Below, one piece after another: positions 20,801 to 29,135 of a stretch of DNA of 64,000 bases (position 1 is the stretch's first letter; every line of letters begins with the position of its first letter). Under the pieces are notes generated by a model. The model did not search any database. It saw nothing but the letters and a program-made list of their open reading frames with translations, and was not told the origin of the DNA. This DNA comes from Azolla caroliniana (lineage: Eukaryota > Polypodiophyta). The position numbers and the translations under genes are program-made. The DNA lies in the NCBI GenBank assembly GCA_043228905.1, contig JBHGNT010000016.1:5456001-5520000 (forward strand), written 5' to 3'.

Positions 20801-21460
20801 CTTTCCGAAAGGGTACGCGAAGAGGAGCGGAATGCGAAACGTGCAATGCGGCCGCATGAGGGCCAAGCAACGAGCACGGGAACGATGGTATGCTCTACGG
20901 CGAGAGAGCACGACAAGCAAAGGGAAGGCGAAAAATGCGTGATGGGGTCATCGAAGGACCGAAGCACGAGCACGCATTCGGAGGACGACACCGACGTACG
21001 GGGAAAGCCTACGGAAGGCAAGCGCGGAGCGAGAAGAGTCGGCACGACGAGGTGCGCGGCACGAAAAAGGCGGATCCGGAGGATATGCGAGGCAGACAAA
21101 GGGTCGGCAACGGCGTTCGGGAGGACCGATCGGGGAAGAAAGCGCGGGCATCGGAAACGGCGGTCCGGATGTAGACGGTGGTTCGAGGAAACACGGTGGA
21201 CGTGGCGGATCGGGTGGAGGCAACGACTCGGCGAACGTCGTCAAGTGTGGCGGATCGGACGGAGCCGACGGTTCGAGACCATTCGGCGGAGATGGTGGGC
21301 CGGAAGGCGACGGTGGTTCGTGTGGACGGGGTGGACTTGCTCGAAGTGGAAGACAAAGCCGGGCAAGCCCACGAGGTTGTCAAGGGCTCGGTTAGCCGCC
21401 TTGGCCGAAAATCTCGCGTTTTGTTCCCCTTTTGGCACATACCGGTGGATGTGCGGTTAG
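17900..21460 (+). CDS. T3 giant gag-like protein with repeat domain
   Basis: An uninterrupted 1186-residue frame starting MEEGFDFEEM. Residues about 25-205 match the T1 capsid region in order (LVGRFDGKEVPKFL, WESFEGALMEAYG, VLLFLKTV, VCRQHDKRW). No zinc knuckle or enzyme domain follows. Residues about 300-620 are an acidic, Gly/Ala-rich repeat region: the core FHTPALEASAVGPSAG or a variant recurs near 307, 384, 474 and 550, with weaker copies near 727 and 879. The last ~150 residues are very basic (Arg/Trp-rich). This tail overlaps sequence homologous to the T1 3' untranslated region, so part of it may be incidental. The likely role is a capsid-type structural or RNA-packaging protein; the repeat domain is unassigned. 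Confidence 0.75.
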   Translation: MEEGFDFEEMMTKILMDAGRKRARREAAQQAVERVVRLVGRFDGKEVPKFLRAYYAEMTGMGVDEATRLEFFRRAAAASKYEEVKELQEAHESWESFEGALMEAYGCAESEVRGRREFDRWMASARRHRSAIEAFREFERRFSQLSEWERKSVGADKVLLFLKTVHHEERMDIMFELQDDYGAHGLTEQWPEVERVCRQHDKRWSATTRPASGGEERAVGGYTPPPEESSMHDQPEEYDFEALVWEACEIVTAKIEAGRAYDGDMGEGAEQATLLPCGEATAMEAGNYGFGTRWPETSSREETSVGVATFHTPALEASAVGPSAGTRPRATDGGGGKADNRDEDETGEEEAAASILDACETEDGVATDNDVRMEVATDERSGGVATFHTPVLETPAPGPRAGERPRVTDGGGGKAGNRNDDDMGEGAERATLSSCGEWTAKDEAGAESATSKVGGRFGARRPKTSSGEEASGGAATFHTPALEASAVGPSAGTRPRTTGGGGGKAGKQNDADNGEEEVVASILEAYGIGDGGAADNDVRTKAAMETTSGGAGSLPTPILEAPMAGPSAGMRLSATGGDGGKAGNRNEKEDWSGRRQDPLTPGPETSAVVLECQRETGEIGGDREEVRPGESAYEDEYAGPGMGVYGGSDGEDRSGNEERVGNRPDRNTARKKKRVRAGEPGPNRRKPARPIGRLRLRLRLRWEPVSARWRLTGHDDHGSGEKRKQTRPSIPTLETTTVADQHKTGETAGGGEESEAGAYEVTGTDIRYEMVDGWVQDGEPVSERATATKEEKTDTEVGSTAEERDEMHAIRPMEGQDTSMPTKEPHRATEDDGRITPSRGEYKEEGGDDKTWHDAREDWWEEVAYGEAKTGGHEDKAREGSSTPAIETPAVGASADVRPRVADGGGEGTKATTDEGTERGIREVAENEDVCAQKNEHDITKDVCGRAGQEGQEGVPPSETEVGEERYLSERVREEERNAKRAMRPHEGQATSTGTMVCSTAREHDKQREGEKCVMGSSKDRSTSTHSEDDTDVRGKPTEGKRGARRVGTTRCAARKRRIRRICEADKGSATAFGRTDRGRKRGHRKRRSGCRRWFEETRWTWRIGWRQRLGERRQVWRIGRSRRFETIRRRWWAGRRRWFVWTGWTCSKWKTKPGKPTRLSRARLAALAENLAFCSPFGTYRWMCG

Positions 21461-21471
21461 GTGGGGGCGGA

Positions 21472-22145
21472 TGTCGTGAAGATTTTCGTCCATAGGCGGA
21501 AAACCGAGCGAAGTAAGCAAACCCGCGATGTGCAACGTTGCACATCAAGATGTTGTATTTCTATTTGTCGATAGTGATAAGTGTGGTGCTAGAAATGCAC
21601 CTTAGGATTTGTAAAGTGTAAAGGTGATGTGCTTTTTCGCGCACATCCACGTGAGAGAGAGAGATAGGTACATAGTAGTTCGTGTAGAGGTGGGAGTTAA
21701 GACCCATCCTTCCCACCTCCCCTAAAATCAAGGGAAATATCCCCATTGATTGAAAGGGGATATTTTGTAGCACCTTTATGTAACGGTCTTCCCTCCTTGT
21801 GCTATAAAGGGAGAGGAAGAGCACCATTGTGGGGGTTGCCTATTTTGAGTGCGGAAGGTATACCACATAGGACGAGCGTTAGGTTTAGGGTTTCTTTTCT
21901 TCTTCGTCGGATTAGGGTTTCGGGTTTATCATAGTCGTTTGGTGCGGCCTACGCGGCCGCCATTTTGTAATCGGTTTTCGGTTCTAATATATCTTGTTGA
22001 GCATTTGGCCTCCATCTTCCTCTTGTTCATTCTTCCTCTTCTTGTGCTAAGCTCCATTCCGAAGTCCTATTCCTTCTCCCCTTCTCCTTAGTCCAAGACC
22101 CCCGTGGTTCCGCCCTTCTCCACGCACGCGCGTAACAACGCGACA
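21472..22145 (+). repeat. T3 3' LTR
   Basis: Preceded by the same GGTGGGGGCGGA tract as T1. Carries the palindrome at 21527-21546. One C shorter than the 5' LTR and otherwise apparently identical. Confidence 0.9.
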
Positions 22146-22191
22146 ACGTGCATGCAGAAAGAGGCGGGACCACGGGGGCCTTGAACCGAGG

Positions 22192-22243
<52 letters not shown>

Positions 22244-22828
22244 AGCAGATACGCAACAGGGAGAAGGAAAGAGAAACAAACAGCACACTTAATTACAGTA
22301 ATAGTAGATTACAATATTCAGAGATTGCAAACTCTGACGGTTATAACCGGCAAGGTGGCGATGGACCCGACACGGGGATCCCACTCACACACACCGACAG
22401 AACACACCCAACTCAAAGAAACAAAAAGGGGAGAGCCTCTACCGGAAGCGCATGAGTTGTCCACGAAGCAGAGGCAGCGACCTCCCCACCCCATAGAGAC
22501 CGACGATCGGAGGAGAAGAGAGAGCTCGGCACTCGGTCCTACAACACCCTCTCCTCCCTCACGCGCGATCCCGCTTTCATTCCTCTCCCGCTCTTTTATA
22601 GCACAAGGAGGGAGGCCGTTATCACCCGTTACATCATATTAATTCTCTGTCCTTTCGGACAGAGATACAATTCGATTCTCTCCCTATTGAATGCGTGCTA
22701 CCTAGGATTTCACCTCAGCCGACTTGTACCTACCTACTTACTATACAACGAAAAGTGCACTTGCGTGCAAGGGCCGGTTTACACATGCTAAACTCGGTTT
22801 CCACCTAGGGACGGTTTTCTTCACGACA
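22146..22828 (-). repeat. T2 5' LTR, main part, with (GA)n microsatellite
   Basis: Continues the 20 bp of LTR left of T3 (17163-17182) and ends CACGACA at 22828. It contains a (GA)n run (about 22195-22239). On the minus strand it has a TATA-like region (CTATAAAAGAG, about 22595) and the first LTR bases typical of the family. Confidence 0.8.
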
Positions 22829-22832
22829 ACGT

Positions 22833-23520
22833 CGAACCCACGATTAGCTTCGTCACTCCTGCTGTTCTTCGGCTCCGATGTTCTCTCCAATTTTGGCTTG
22901 CTCTGCTTGTTCCATCCCGGCTTCTTCCGTTCGATCCGTACAGGCTCCATCTGGCTACTTCACTCTGACTGCCTTCGGCTGCTGGTTTGGTAGCTCTTCC
23001 GGTTGTTCCTCATCGCTAATATTTATGGCCACCATTCTTTTCTCCGCTTCTAACCGCCGGCGCTCCCGCTCGTATCGTTCGAACTGTAATTGTGTTCCGA
23101 GTTGATCATCATCGAGCCTTTCAATCAGCCGTTGGAAAGCTTCGAGGTGAGTGTTAGCCGAATAACAATAGAGAATGAACAAAGGTTTAATGGAAAGCTT
23201 GAAAGAATACATAGAGAACGAGGGAGAGACAGACAGATCAGAACAAGAACTCAATTTAAGAAATACTCTGTACTCTGTACATTCGAATGTGCTCTATGAG
23301 CACTATTTACACAAATCCATAAAGGACTAACCGAAGTACTGAAAAGTACTTCAATGCTCATAACTGATCTCTGACACTAACTCCTAAAAATATGCCTATC
23401 TATTAGGCTAAAATTGTATGCCTCTAACGGCCTACCGGTTCTATACTGATCCGATTCTCTCTGATCCGGCTCTCGGCTTGTTCAGCCGATCCAGCCCACG
23501 TTGAGTTGGTTCACTCAACA
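22833..23520 (-). mobile_element. Probable LTR plus gag-start fragment, minus strand
   Basis: 23520-23152 begins TGTTGAGTGA and ends GGCTAACA on the minus strand, a plausible 369-bp LTR. Beyond it a minus-strand frame (about 23150-22955) encodes a charged coiled-coil-like stretch (QLQFERYERERRRLEAEKR) of the type found at gag N-termini. No TGG primer site separates the two, so the junction may be deleted or the call wrong. T2 and T4 lie against its left edge. Confidence 0.35.
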
Positions 23521-24528
23521 CCTAATGGCATTGGCGATAAATGCCTTGTTCAAATGCATTTAGTAGGTTGCTTGTTGTACTGTCAAACAATAAGGCCTCT
23601 ATCATGAAGACATACATTTTAGCTTACAAGGATTCTTAATACTAATGAACGAAATCTTTGGGGCAAAAAAATGTCTCTGAGGTGAAAATGGTTGGTAGAC
23701 TAGAATTGCAAAGTCCTTCGGTGGTTGACTTAAGATGGGGTCTTATCATCAACAAATAAGAGAAGAAATTGAGCAAGCATACTTCTTGTCAATTTTTGGA
23801 TGCATGGAAATCTCATCCTTTCTCCAATCCTACTTCTTGGGAATTTGAGAGTAAGTTTCCAAATGTATTTCAAAACTTCATTTAGGGCAAATGTTCTCTC
23901 ATCACTAAAAGTGTCATGGGGATTGCAAAAGAAAGGCATGTCCTATGATTGGGAAGATATTCCTTAGTGTGTACACACCCACATCATGTCTTTGCCAATC
24001 AACGTCATATTCCTTCTCTTCATGACACATCTCATATATTTTGATAAAGAAAACATACAACTAGGTCATGAGACCATAGGATCTAAACAAATATGATTAT
24101 GTATCGTCTCAACCTTAACTGTTAGATCAAGAACTTGCGTACTAGACCCAAGACGAAATTTCATCCTTTTGGCAACACCTTAATCTTGGTACTGGTATCT
24201 TAGATCTTGCAAAAGTAGGTAGGTTCATGTAGTTTTTCATTTTATTATGTTGATTGTTCTCATATATGATATAACACATTTAATTGTAGCTTATTGTACA
24301 CTTACAAAGAGTGTAAATCCAAGCAAAGGAAGAGGCCAGCACTTGAAGTAAAATTGTTGTCGTAACATCTGATTTTGATTTGATGAGACAATGTAATGAT
24401 CCACATAAAACCCTTAGGTTTACCTTAATGCTTGGAAACCCAAAGAACACATAAGCATTTCTCCTTGCTATGCGTATTTTTGTCCCTTTTTTGTCGATCA
24501 TCTTACGTGTTGTTTTATTGTTTTTAAC
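23521..24528. other. AT-rich spacer, no gene seen
   Basis: Only short broken frames. No LTR tips, RNA gene or conserved protein motif recognised. The last five bases (TTAAC) are the target site of Copia-A. Confidence 0.5.
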
Positions 24529-24990
24529 TGTTGAGAGATCAAGCTCAACTTAGTTTAGTTATTTAGTCAACCATGTAACTTCGTAATTACTTATATAGAA
24601 TCTAGTTAGAAGTGTTGACTATAACGCCTTAAATAGGACCTTGTACTTAAGTGGGATATTCTAGATCCTCCACTCCCAAGTACATTTAATATAGGACTTA
24701 CACTTTTATACTTATATTATCCTCACACATGTGCACCCTTGCACATGAGATCTATATATACCTCATTGTAGGTATTTTTGTATTTGATAATGATGTTGCT
24801 AATTTAATATAGAGTTAATCATCCCCCATCTTGTGTTGTTCATAAGTGTAACTTCCTCTCTCTCTTCCTCTCACATACATACATACACACACATATCACT
24901 TAATCTTCCACTTATCAACTAATCACATAATTAGGTACTAGTTAATCATTGCTTAATTACTTACCTAATTATTAACATGGTATCAAAGCG
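24529..24990 (+). repeat. Copia-A 5' LTR and initiator-Met PBS
   Basis: LTR 24529-24977, followed directly by TGGTATCAAAGCG (24978-24990). This is one base away from the standard TGGTATCAGAGC complementary to initiator tRNA-Met. The LTR holds a TATATATACC promoter-like stretch (about 24753-24762) and CT/CA microsatellites near its end. Confidence 0.9.
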
Positions 24991-25148
24991 TGTGGTTTAG
25001 AAAATCCACTAAGCCCACCCAACTCCGTGATTGTGTGTTCGAGACGCCAACGACAAAATCCGACTATCGGCTACCGTAGTGCCGCTACATAGCATGTGTA
25101 CATGATCGAAGGAAGAAAAGCAAAAGAAGAGAAGACACTACAATTAAC

Positions 25149-26264
25149 ATGAAGACACAAATGGGTAGCTCGCTCCCTAATGAAAAGCTAGACCGGAGCA
25201 GTTATTCATCTTGGGAGTACAAGATGACCCAATACCTCGTCGGCCAAGGGTATTGGAACTACATCAACGGCGCACCAGAAAATCGACCCGACTCAAAGAA
25301 TGCTGACTACGCAACATGGGAGCAAGCGGCGAGTCGAGTCATGTATTGCTTGGCAACATGTGTCCACGACCACATGCTTAGCCACATATGAGACGCCAAG
25401 ACGCCTAAAGAAGCGTGGGCGAATTTAAAGAAAATTTTCGCCGCCAACACGACCACCTGAAAGCTTCAACTCTGACAAGAGTTGAACAACATTCGGCAAG
25501 AAGATATGTCCATGTCAAATTACACTGCCAAGATCAAGAGCATTTGCGACTCGCTTGGCTCCATCAACATAAATGTTGATGAAGACAAGATAGTTCAGGT
25601 ATGCTTGGGCGGCCTCGCACAACGATTTGATCCATTACGGACGGCAATCTGGGCGAGAGAAAACCCTCCTTCGTTCTTCGACCTCCAATCAATGTTATTG
25701 GTCGAAGAGAACCACATCCGAACCAAGACGAAGAAGTCAGAAGGACAAATGTTCTTCTCAAGCTCGGACGGTGGCCGAGGACGAGGTCACGACAGTAAAA
25801 GAGGCCAATTCGGCCCATCACACGAAGGGAACTCAAACCTTCACAGAAGCCATCAAGGAACCTTCGGAAGAAGGGGGAGCTTCCATGCCGAACAAGGTCG
25901 GCAAACGAGGCATGCAACTTGCAACTATTGCGGCAAAATCGGTCACCGCGAGGAGGAGTGCTGAAAAAGAAGAAACGAGTCGGCTTCAACAAGTCGACAA
26001 CTCACGAATTACGTCGTCAACTCCGAATACGATGATTACGGTGGACTATTCGTAATGAGGCATAGAGCAAACTCTATGTCGGCCTCCAACTCCGCAAGCG
26101 CCTCCAACTCAGAAGTCGTGTGGTTCGTCGATTCCGGCGCCTCACATCACATGACATCTCACGAAGAGTGGTTTCGTGATTTACGAACGCCGGATCAACC
26201 CGACTTCATAGAGACGGGAGACGACACCACACATCCCATTCGGCACATCGGCAATGCCCCATTC
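25149..26264 (+). pseudogene. Copia-A gag and protease start, broken
   Basis: One frame from ATG 25149 (MKTQMGSSLPNEKLD). It carries copia gag features (YSSWEYKMTQYLVGQGYW), a zinc knuckle (CNYCGKIGHREEEC, about 25921-25961) and the protease motif WFVDSGASHHMTS (about 26121). Stops at 25389-25391, about 25459, about 25474 and 25962-25964 interrupt it. Several are TGA where the family has Arg CGA or Trp TGG, consistent with deamination. The frame ends at the B1 junction near 26265, where about 45 residues of protease and downstream linker are missing. Confidence 0.85.
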
Positions 26265-26359
26265 AGGAAAGACCAAAGTACTGACACCTAACAAGCTGGA
26301 TGCATGTCGAAAGCGGGTCGGACTAGTAAGACACCCCATGTCGGAGTGAAGGGGGAGTT
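26265..26359 (+). pseudogene. Copia-B pol C-terminal remnant
   Basis: From about 26270 the sequence matches the end of B1 pol (39915-40004): the last RNase H residues, a stop, and the tract AGTGAAGGGGGAGTTT before an LTR. It fuses to Copia-A protease sequence at about 26265-26270. Confidence 0.8.
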
Positions 26360-26946
26360 TGTTAGGAAACAGGTCCCTTCGGATGAGGAATACCCGGCTA
26401 CGGAAGACCCGATGAGAACCGGATGATGAAGACCCGGTGAGAACCGGATGAGGAGTACCCGGATGAGGAGTACCCGGCTACGGATGACCCGGTAAGAACC
26501 GGATGATGAGTGCCCGGCAAGCGCCGGATGATGCAGGCCCGGTGAAGAATGATCACCGGATGAAGGGACATATTCGTAAATATGTTTCTGAGAGTCCATC
26601 GGGGCTATATTTGTAAATAGTTGAAAAGTCATTTTAGTATAAATATGACTTAGGGCAAACTATTGCATGCGTGTGGGTGTTGTCATTCTTGTTGGCGCAA
26701 GATTAGAGCGCAACAGTGTACAGAGAGAGAGAGAGAGAAAGAAACGAAGAGGTCATTGCCTCCGTTGTAACCGCCGCGTGTGGCGAAGATCGTGAGCACG
26801 AGGTCGTTGCCTCCGTTAGCTCACTGTTGTAATCTTTGTGATATAGTGATAGTTCGTAGTCTGTGGGCTGCCATGGTTTTTCCCTAGTTTGGGTTTTCCA
26901 CGTAAACATCCTGTGTACTCTTTCTCTCCTCTGTGTCGTGCATTCA
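26360..26946 (+). repeat. B1 left LTR, first part
   Basis: Starts TGTTAGGAAACAGG. Contains tandem 40-bp-class repeats (ACCCGG words, 26385-26540), a block conserved in all B LTRs (GGGACATATTCGTAAATATG) and a short (GA)n. It is interrupted after ATTCA (26942-26946) by B2. The rest of the LTR is at 37116-37193. Confidence 0.85.
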
Positions 26947-27516
26947 TGACGGGAACTGGTCGTTCCTTATGCACAACGCTCGGCCACAACCGAGCTTAGA
27001 ATGGTACACAGAAAACGGGAAATAAAACACGACAAAAAGAAGAGGAAGATACACAGGAGGTTTACGTGGAAAACCCCAAGCTAGGGGAAAAACCACGGCG
27101 GCCCACAGGCTACAAACTGTCACTATGTAGGAATATACAACAGTGAGTTCACTGAGGCACCGACCTCGTGCTCACAAATCTTCGCCACAGGCGGCAATTA
27201 CAACAGAGGCAACGACCTCTTTCTCTCTCTCTCTCTCTCTCTGTACAGTTATGCACACTGATCTTGTGCAAAACAGAAAATGACAACAACTACTAAAAGT
27301 TTGCCCTAAGTCATATTTATACTAATATGACTTTTCGGCTATTTACAAATATAGCCTCGATGGACTCTCAGAAACATATTTACGAATATGTCTCTTCATC
27401 CGGTTCATACCGGGTCTGCACCATCCGGCTCTCCGTAGCCGGGTACTCCTCATCTGGTTCATACCGGGTCTGCACCATCCGGTTGTTCTTCTCCCTTCCC
27501 ATCCGGAGGGACCTGT
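26947..27516 (-). repeat. B2 3' LTR, main part
   Basis: Starts TGACGGGAACTGG (the LTR end on the minus strand). Holds about two copies of the 54-bp minisatellite (about 27404-27490), against five in the 5' LTR. Interrupted at CCTGT by element C. The last 9 bp are at 32274-32282. Confidence 0.88.
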
Positions 27517-27571
27517 TGTCAAGACTGAGAGAGAGAAAGAGAGAGAAAAAGAGATAGAGAGATAATTGAAG

Positions 27572-28042
27572 TGTCATGATAACAGTCACATTATGCATCG
27601 AAAGGATCATGACACTCACATTATGACTCGAAAGGATTTGAACCCACGACCCTGTTGTACACATGTCAAATCCTTAACCATTGTATTAATATTCTTATAT
27701 GTATAGTCTCTAGAATATGAAATCTAATATCATAGGAATATTCTATATTACTCTACATTCTAGAATGACCTAGAATATTCTAGAGTGTTCTATACCACTA
27801 GAACCTTCTAGAATACTCTAGAGATCTGCTAGATTACTCTACATTCTAGGATAACCTAGAATATTCTAGAGAGTTCTCTATTACTTATAAATAGGGATCT
27901 ACCACCCAACCCAAACCTAAATTGGTTCAACGCCATTTTGTAGCCTACTCTTTGTAATCCATTTTACGCTTCAATATAATAATTCTCTTTCAATTATCTC
28001 TCTATCTCTTTTTCTCTCTCTTTCTCTCTCTCAGTCTTGACA
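27572..28042 (+). repeat. C LTR, plus orientation
   Basis: 471 bp, TGTCATGATAAC...CAGTCTTGACA. The same 471-bp LTR recurs in inverse orientation at 28665-29135, and truncated at 31838-32268. It carries the TTC/GAA array, a TATA box at 27886-27893 (TATAAATA) and the predicted RNA start around 27919. Confidence 0.9.
27757..27877 (+). promoter_or_regulatory. Heat-shock-element-like array in the C LTR
   Basis: Three blocks of alternating pentamers nTTCn/nGAAn in strict 5-bp register: 27757-27791 (seven units, five matching), 27800-27824 (AGAAC CTTCT AGAAT, then two one-base variants) and 27843-27877. The array lies 10-130 bp upstream of the TATA box. The middle block is a perfect three-unit heat-shock element. 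The other two LTR copies keep the array. Heat inducibility itself is an inference. Confidence 0.65.
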
Positions 28043-28044
28043 GT

Positions 28045-28056
28045 TTGAACCAATTT
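28045..28056 (+). promoter_or_regulatory. C primer-binding site, predicted self-priming
   Basis: TTGAACCAATTT begins 3 bp after the LTR end and does not start with TGG, so it does not look tRNA-primed. It is the exact reverse complement of AAATTGGTTCAA at 27919-27930, 33 bp after the TATA box, where transcription should start. This is the arrangement of Tf1-type self-priming, in which the RNA 5' end folds back as primer. Confidence 0.7.
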
Positions 28057-28130
28057 TTTTCCTTTCATCTCTTCGTCTTCCACAAACCCTAACAAGTTCT
28101 CTTCTTCCTTCTCCTCTCCCCTCATAAGCT

Positions 28131-28661
28131 ATGGAGTCCGTGAGCAAACAAGAATACATGCGTGTTCTTTCTGAGCTCGACATGCTCACGAATAAATTTG
28201 TGGCATTAGAGCATGAGAATCAAAGGCTACTTGGAGATCTACAACACGTGAGCGCCGAAAAAGCTCAACAATATGAAGAGTTATCACAGCGGGTTCATCA
28301 ACTTGAGGCGACTATATTGTCATTACGAGAGCAAGCGTCGGGGGCTCAGAACTCCCCTAGAGAGCCAAAGATCAGCCTCCCTGCCAAGTTTGATGGTACG
28401 AGGTCTTTATTTCGAGGCTTTTTGAATCAAGTTCGTTTAGTTATTCAGCTACATCCCAATCGGTATCCAACTGATGCTGCTCGTGTGGGATTAGTGGGAA
28501 CTTTGCTATGCGGTACGGCATTAGCATGGTTCGCACCACTTCTCGAGAAGAAATCACCATTGCTGGAGGATTTCGAGGCCTTTGTTAAAGAGTTTCAAGC
28601 TAGTTTCGGAGACACCGACAGCACTAGGACAGCGATAAACAAGATTCGAAGGCTCCGATAA
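28131..28661 (+). CDS. C gag fragment
   Basis: 176 codons from ATG 28131. The N-terminal third is a coiled coil (leucine/glutamate heptads, roughly residues 10-70). A capsid segment (FDGTRSLFRGFLNQVRL, ALAWFAPLLE, FEAFVKEFQASFGD) of the chromovirus/sushi gag type follows. It stops at 28659-28661, just before an inverted LTR. The zinc knuckle and protease start are missing, so this is a 5' piece of gag. Its orientation is opposite to the pol of the same element. Confidence 0.8.
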   Translation: MESVSKQEYMRVLSELDMLTNKFVALEHENQRLLGDLQHVSAEKAQQYEELSQRVHQLEATILSLREQASGAQNSPREPKISLPAKFDGTRSLFRGFLNQVRLVIQLHPNRYPTDAARVGLVGTLLCGTALAWFAPLLEKKSPLLEDFEAFVKEFQASFGDTDSTRTAINKIRRLR

Positions 28662-28664
28662 CAC

Positions 28665-29135
28665 TGTCAAGACTGAGAGAGAGAAAGAGAGAGAAAAAGA
28701 GATAGAGAGATAATTGAAAGAGAATTATTATATTGAAGCGTAAAATGGATTACAAAGAGTAGGCTACAAAATGGCGTTGAACCAATTTAGGTTTGGGATG
28801 GGTGGTAGATCCCTATTTATAAGTAATAGAGAACTCTCTAGAATATTCTAGGTTATCCTAGAATGTAGAGTAATCTAGAAGATCTCTAGAGTATTCTAGA
28901 AGGTTCTAGTGGTATAGAACACTCTAGAATATTCTAGGTCATTCTAGAATGTAGAGTAATATAGAATATTCCTATGATATTAGATTTCATATTCTAGAGA
29001 CTATACATATAAGAATATTAATACAATGGTTAAGGATTTGACATGTGTACAACAAGGTCGTGGGTTCAAATCCTTTCGAGTCATAATGTGAGTGTCATGA
29101 TCCTTTCGATGCATGATGTGACTGTTATCATGACA
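28665..29135 (-). repeat. C 3' LTR of the minus-strand pol
   Basis: A 471-bp LTR preceded, on the minus strand, by a polypurine tract (GAAGAAGGGGGATAG, about 29150-29136). It is therefore the true 3' LTR of the pol unit. The pol stop (29128-29130) lies inside it. Confidence 0.88.

Larger units (their letters stand above)
17183..22145 (+). mobile_element. T3: young non-autonomous LTR element with one large gag-like ORF
   Basis: LTRs at 17183-17857 (675 bp) and 21472-22145 (674 bp) appear identical apart from one C in a C-run (about 17790 versus 22079). The target duplication is GCGT on the left (17179-17182) and ACGT on the right (22146-22149), one transition apart. T4 and T2's left end show the uninterrupted target. 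PBS and polypurine tract match T1. The internal region holds a single 1186-codon frame and no protease, RT, RNase H or integrase. This is a recent insertion that must have used enzymes from another element, most simply T1-like pol. Confidence 0.92.
14791..22828 (-). mobile_element. T2: pol-less T-family element, minus strand, carrying T3
   Basis: Flanked by ACGT (14787-14790 and 22829-22832) with TGTCGCG and CACGACA tips. Reading on the minus strand: a 5' LTR (22828-22146, then 17182-17163, interrupted by T3), PBS (17158-17142), broken gag-protease (17118 to about 15021), the conserved inter-ORF region, then a deletion that removed all of pol and most of the 3' LTR. Only about 70 bp of that LTR remain (14791 to about 14862). 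It is defective. Its gag is a diverged relative of T1's. Confidence 0.88.

Noticed and set aside
18760-21548. Several 100-270 codon open frames antisense to the T3 protein
   Set aside because: Low-complexity Ser/Pro/Arg-rich translations produced by the GC-rich repeats of the plus-strand ORF; no independent evidence.
23081-23160. GAG/GTGAGT splice-donor-like site on the plus strand near 23148
   Set aside because: The plus-strand frame has stops and no protein similarity. The minus-strand charged frame is more protein-like, so a plus-strand gene was not called.
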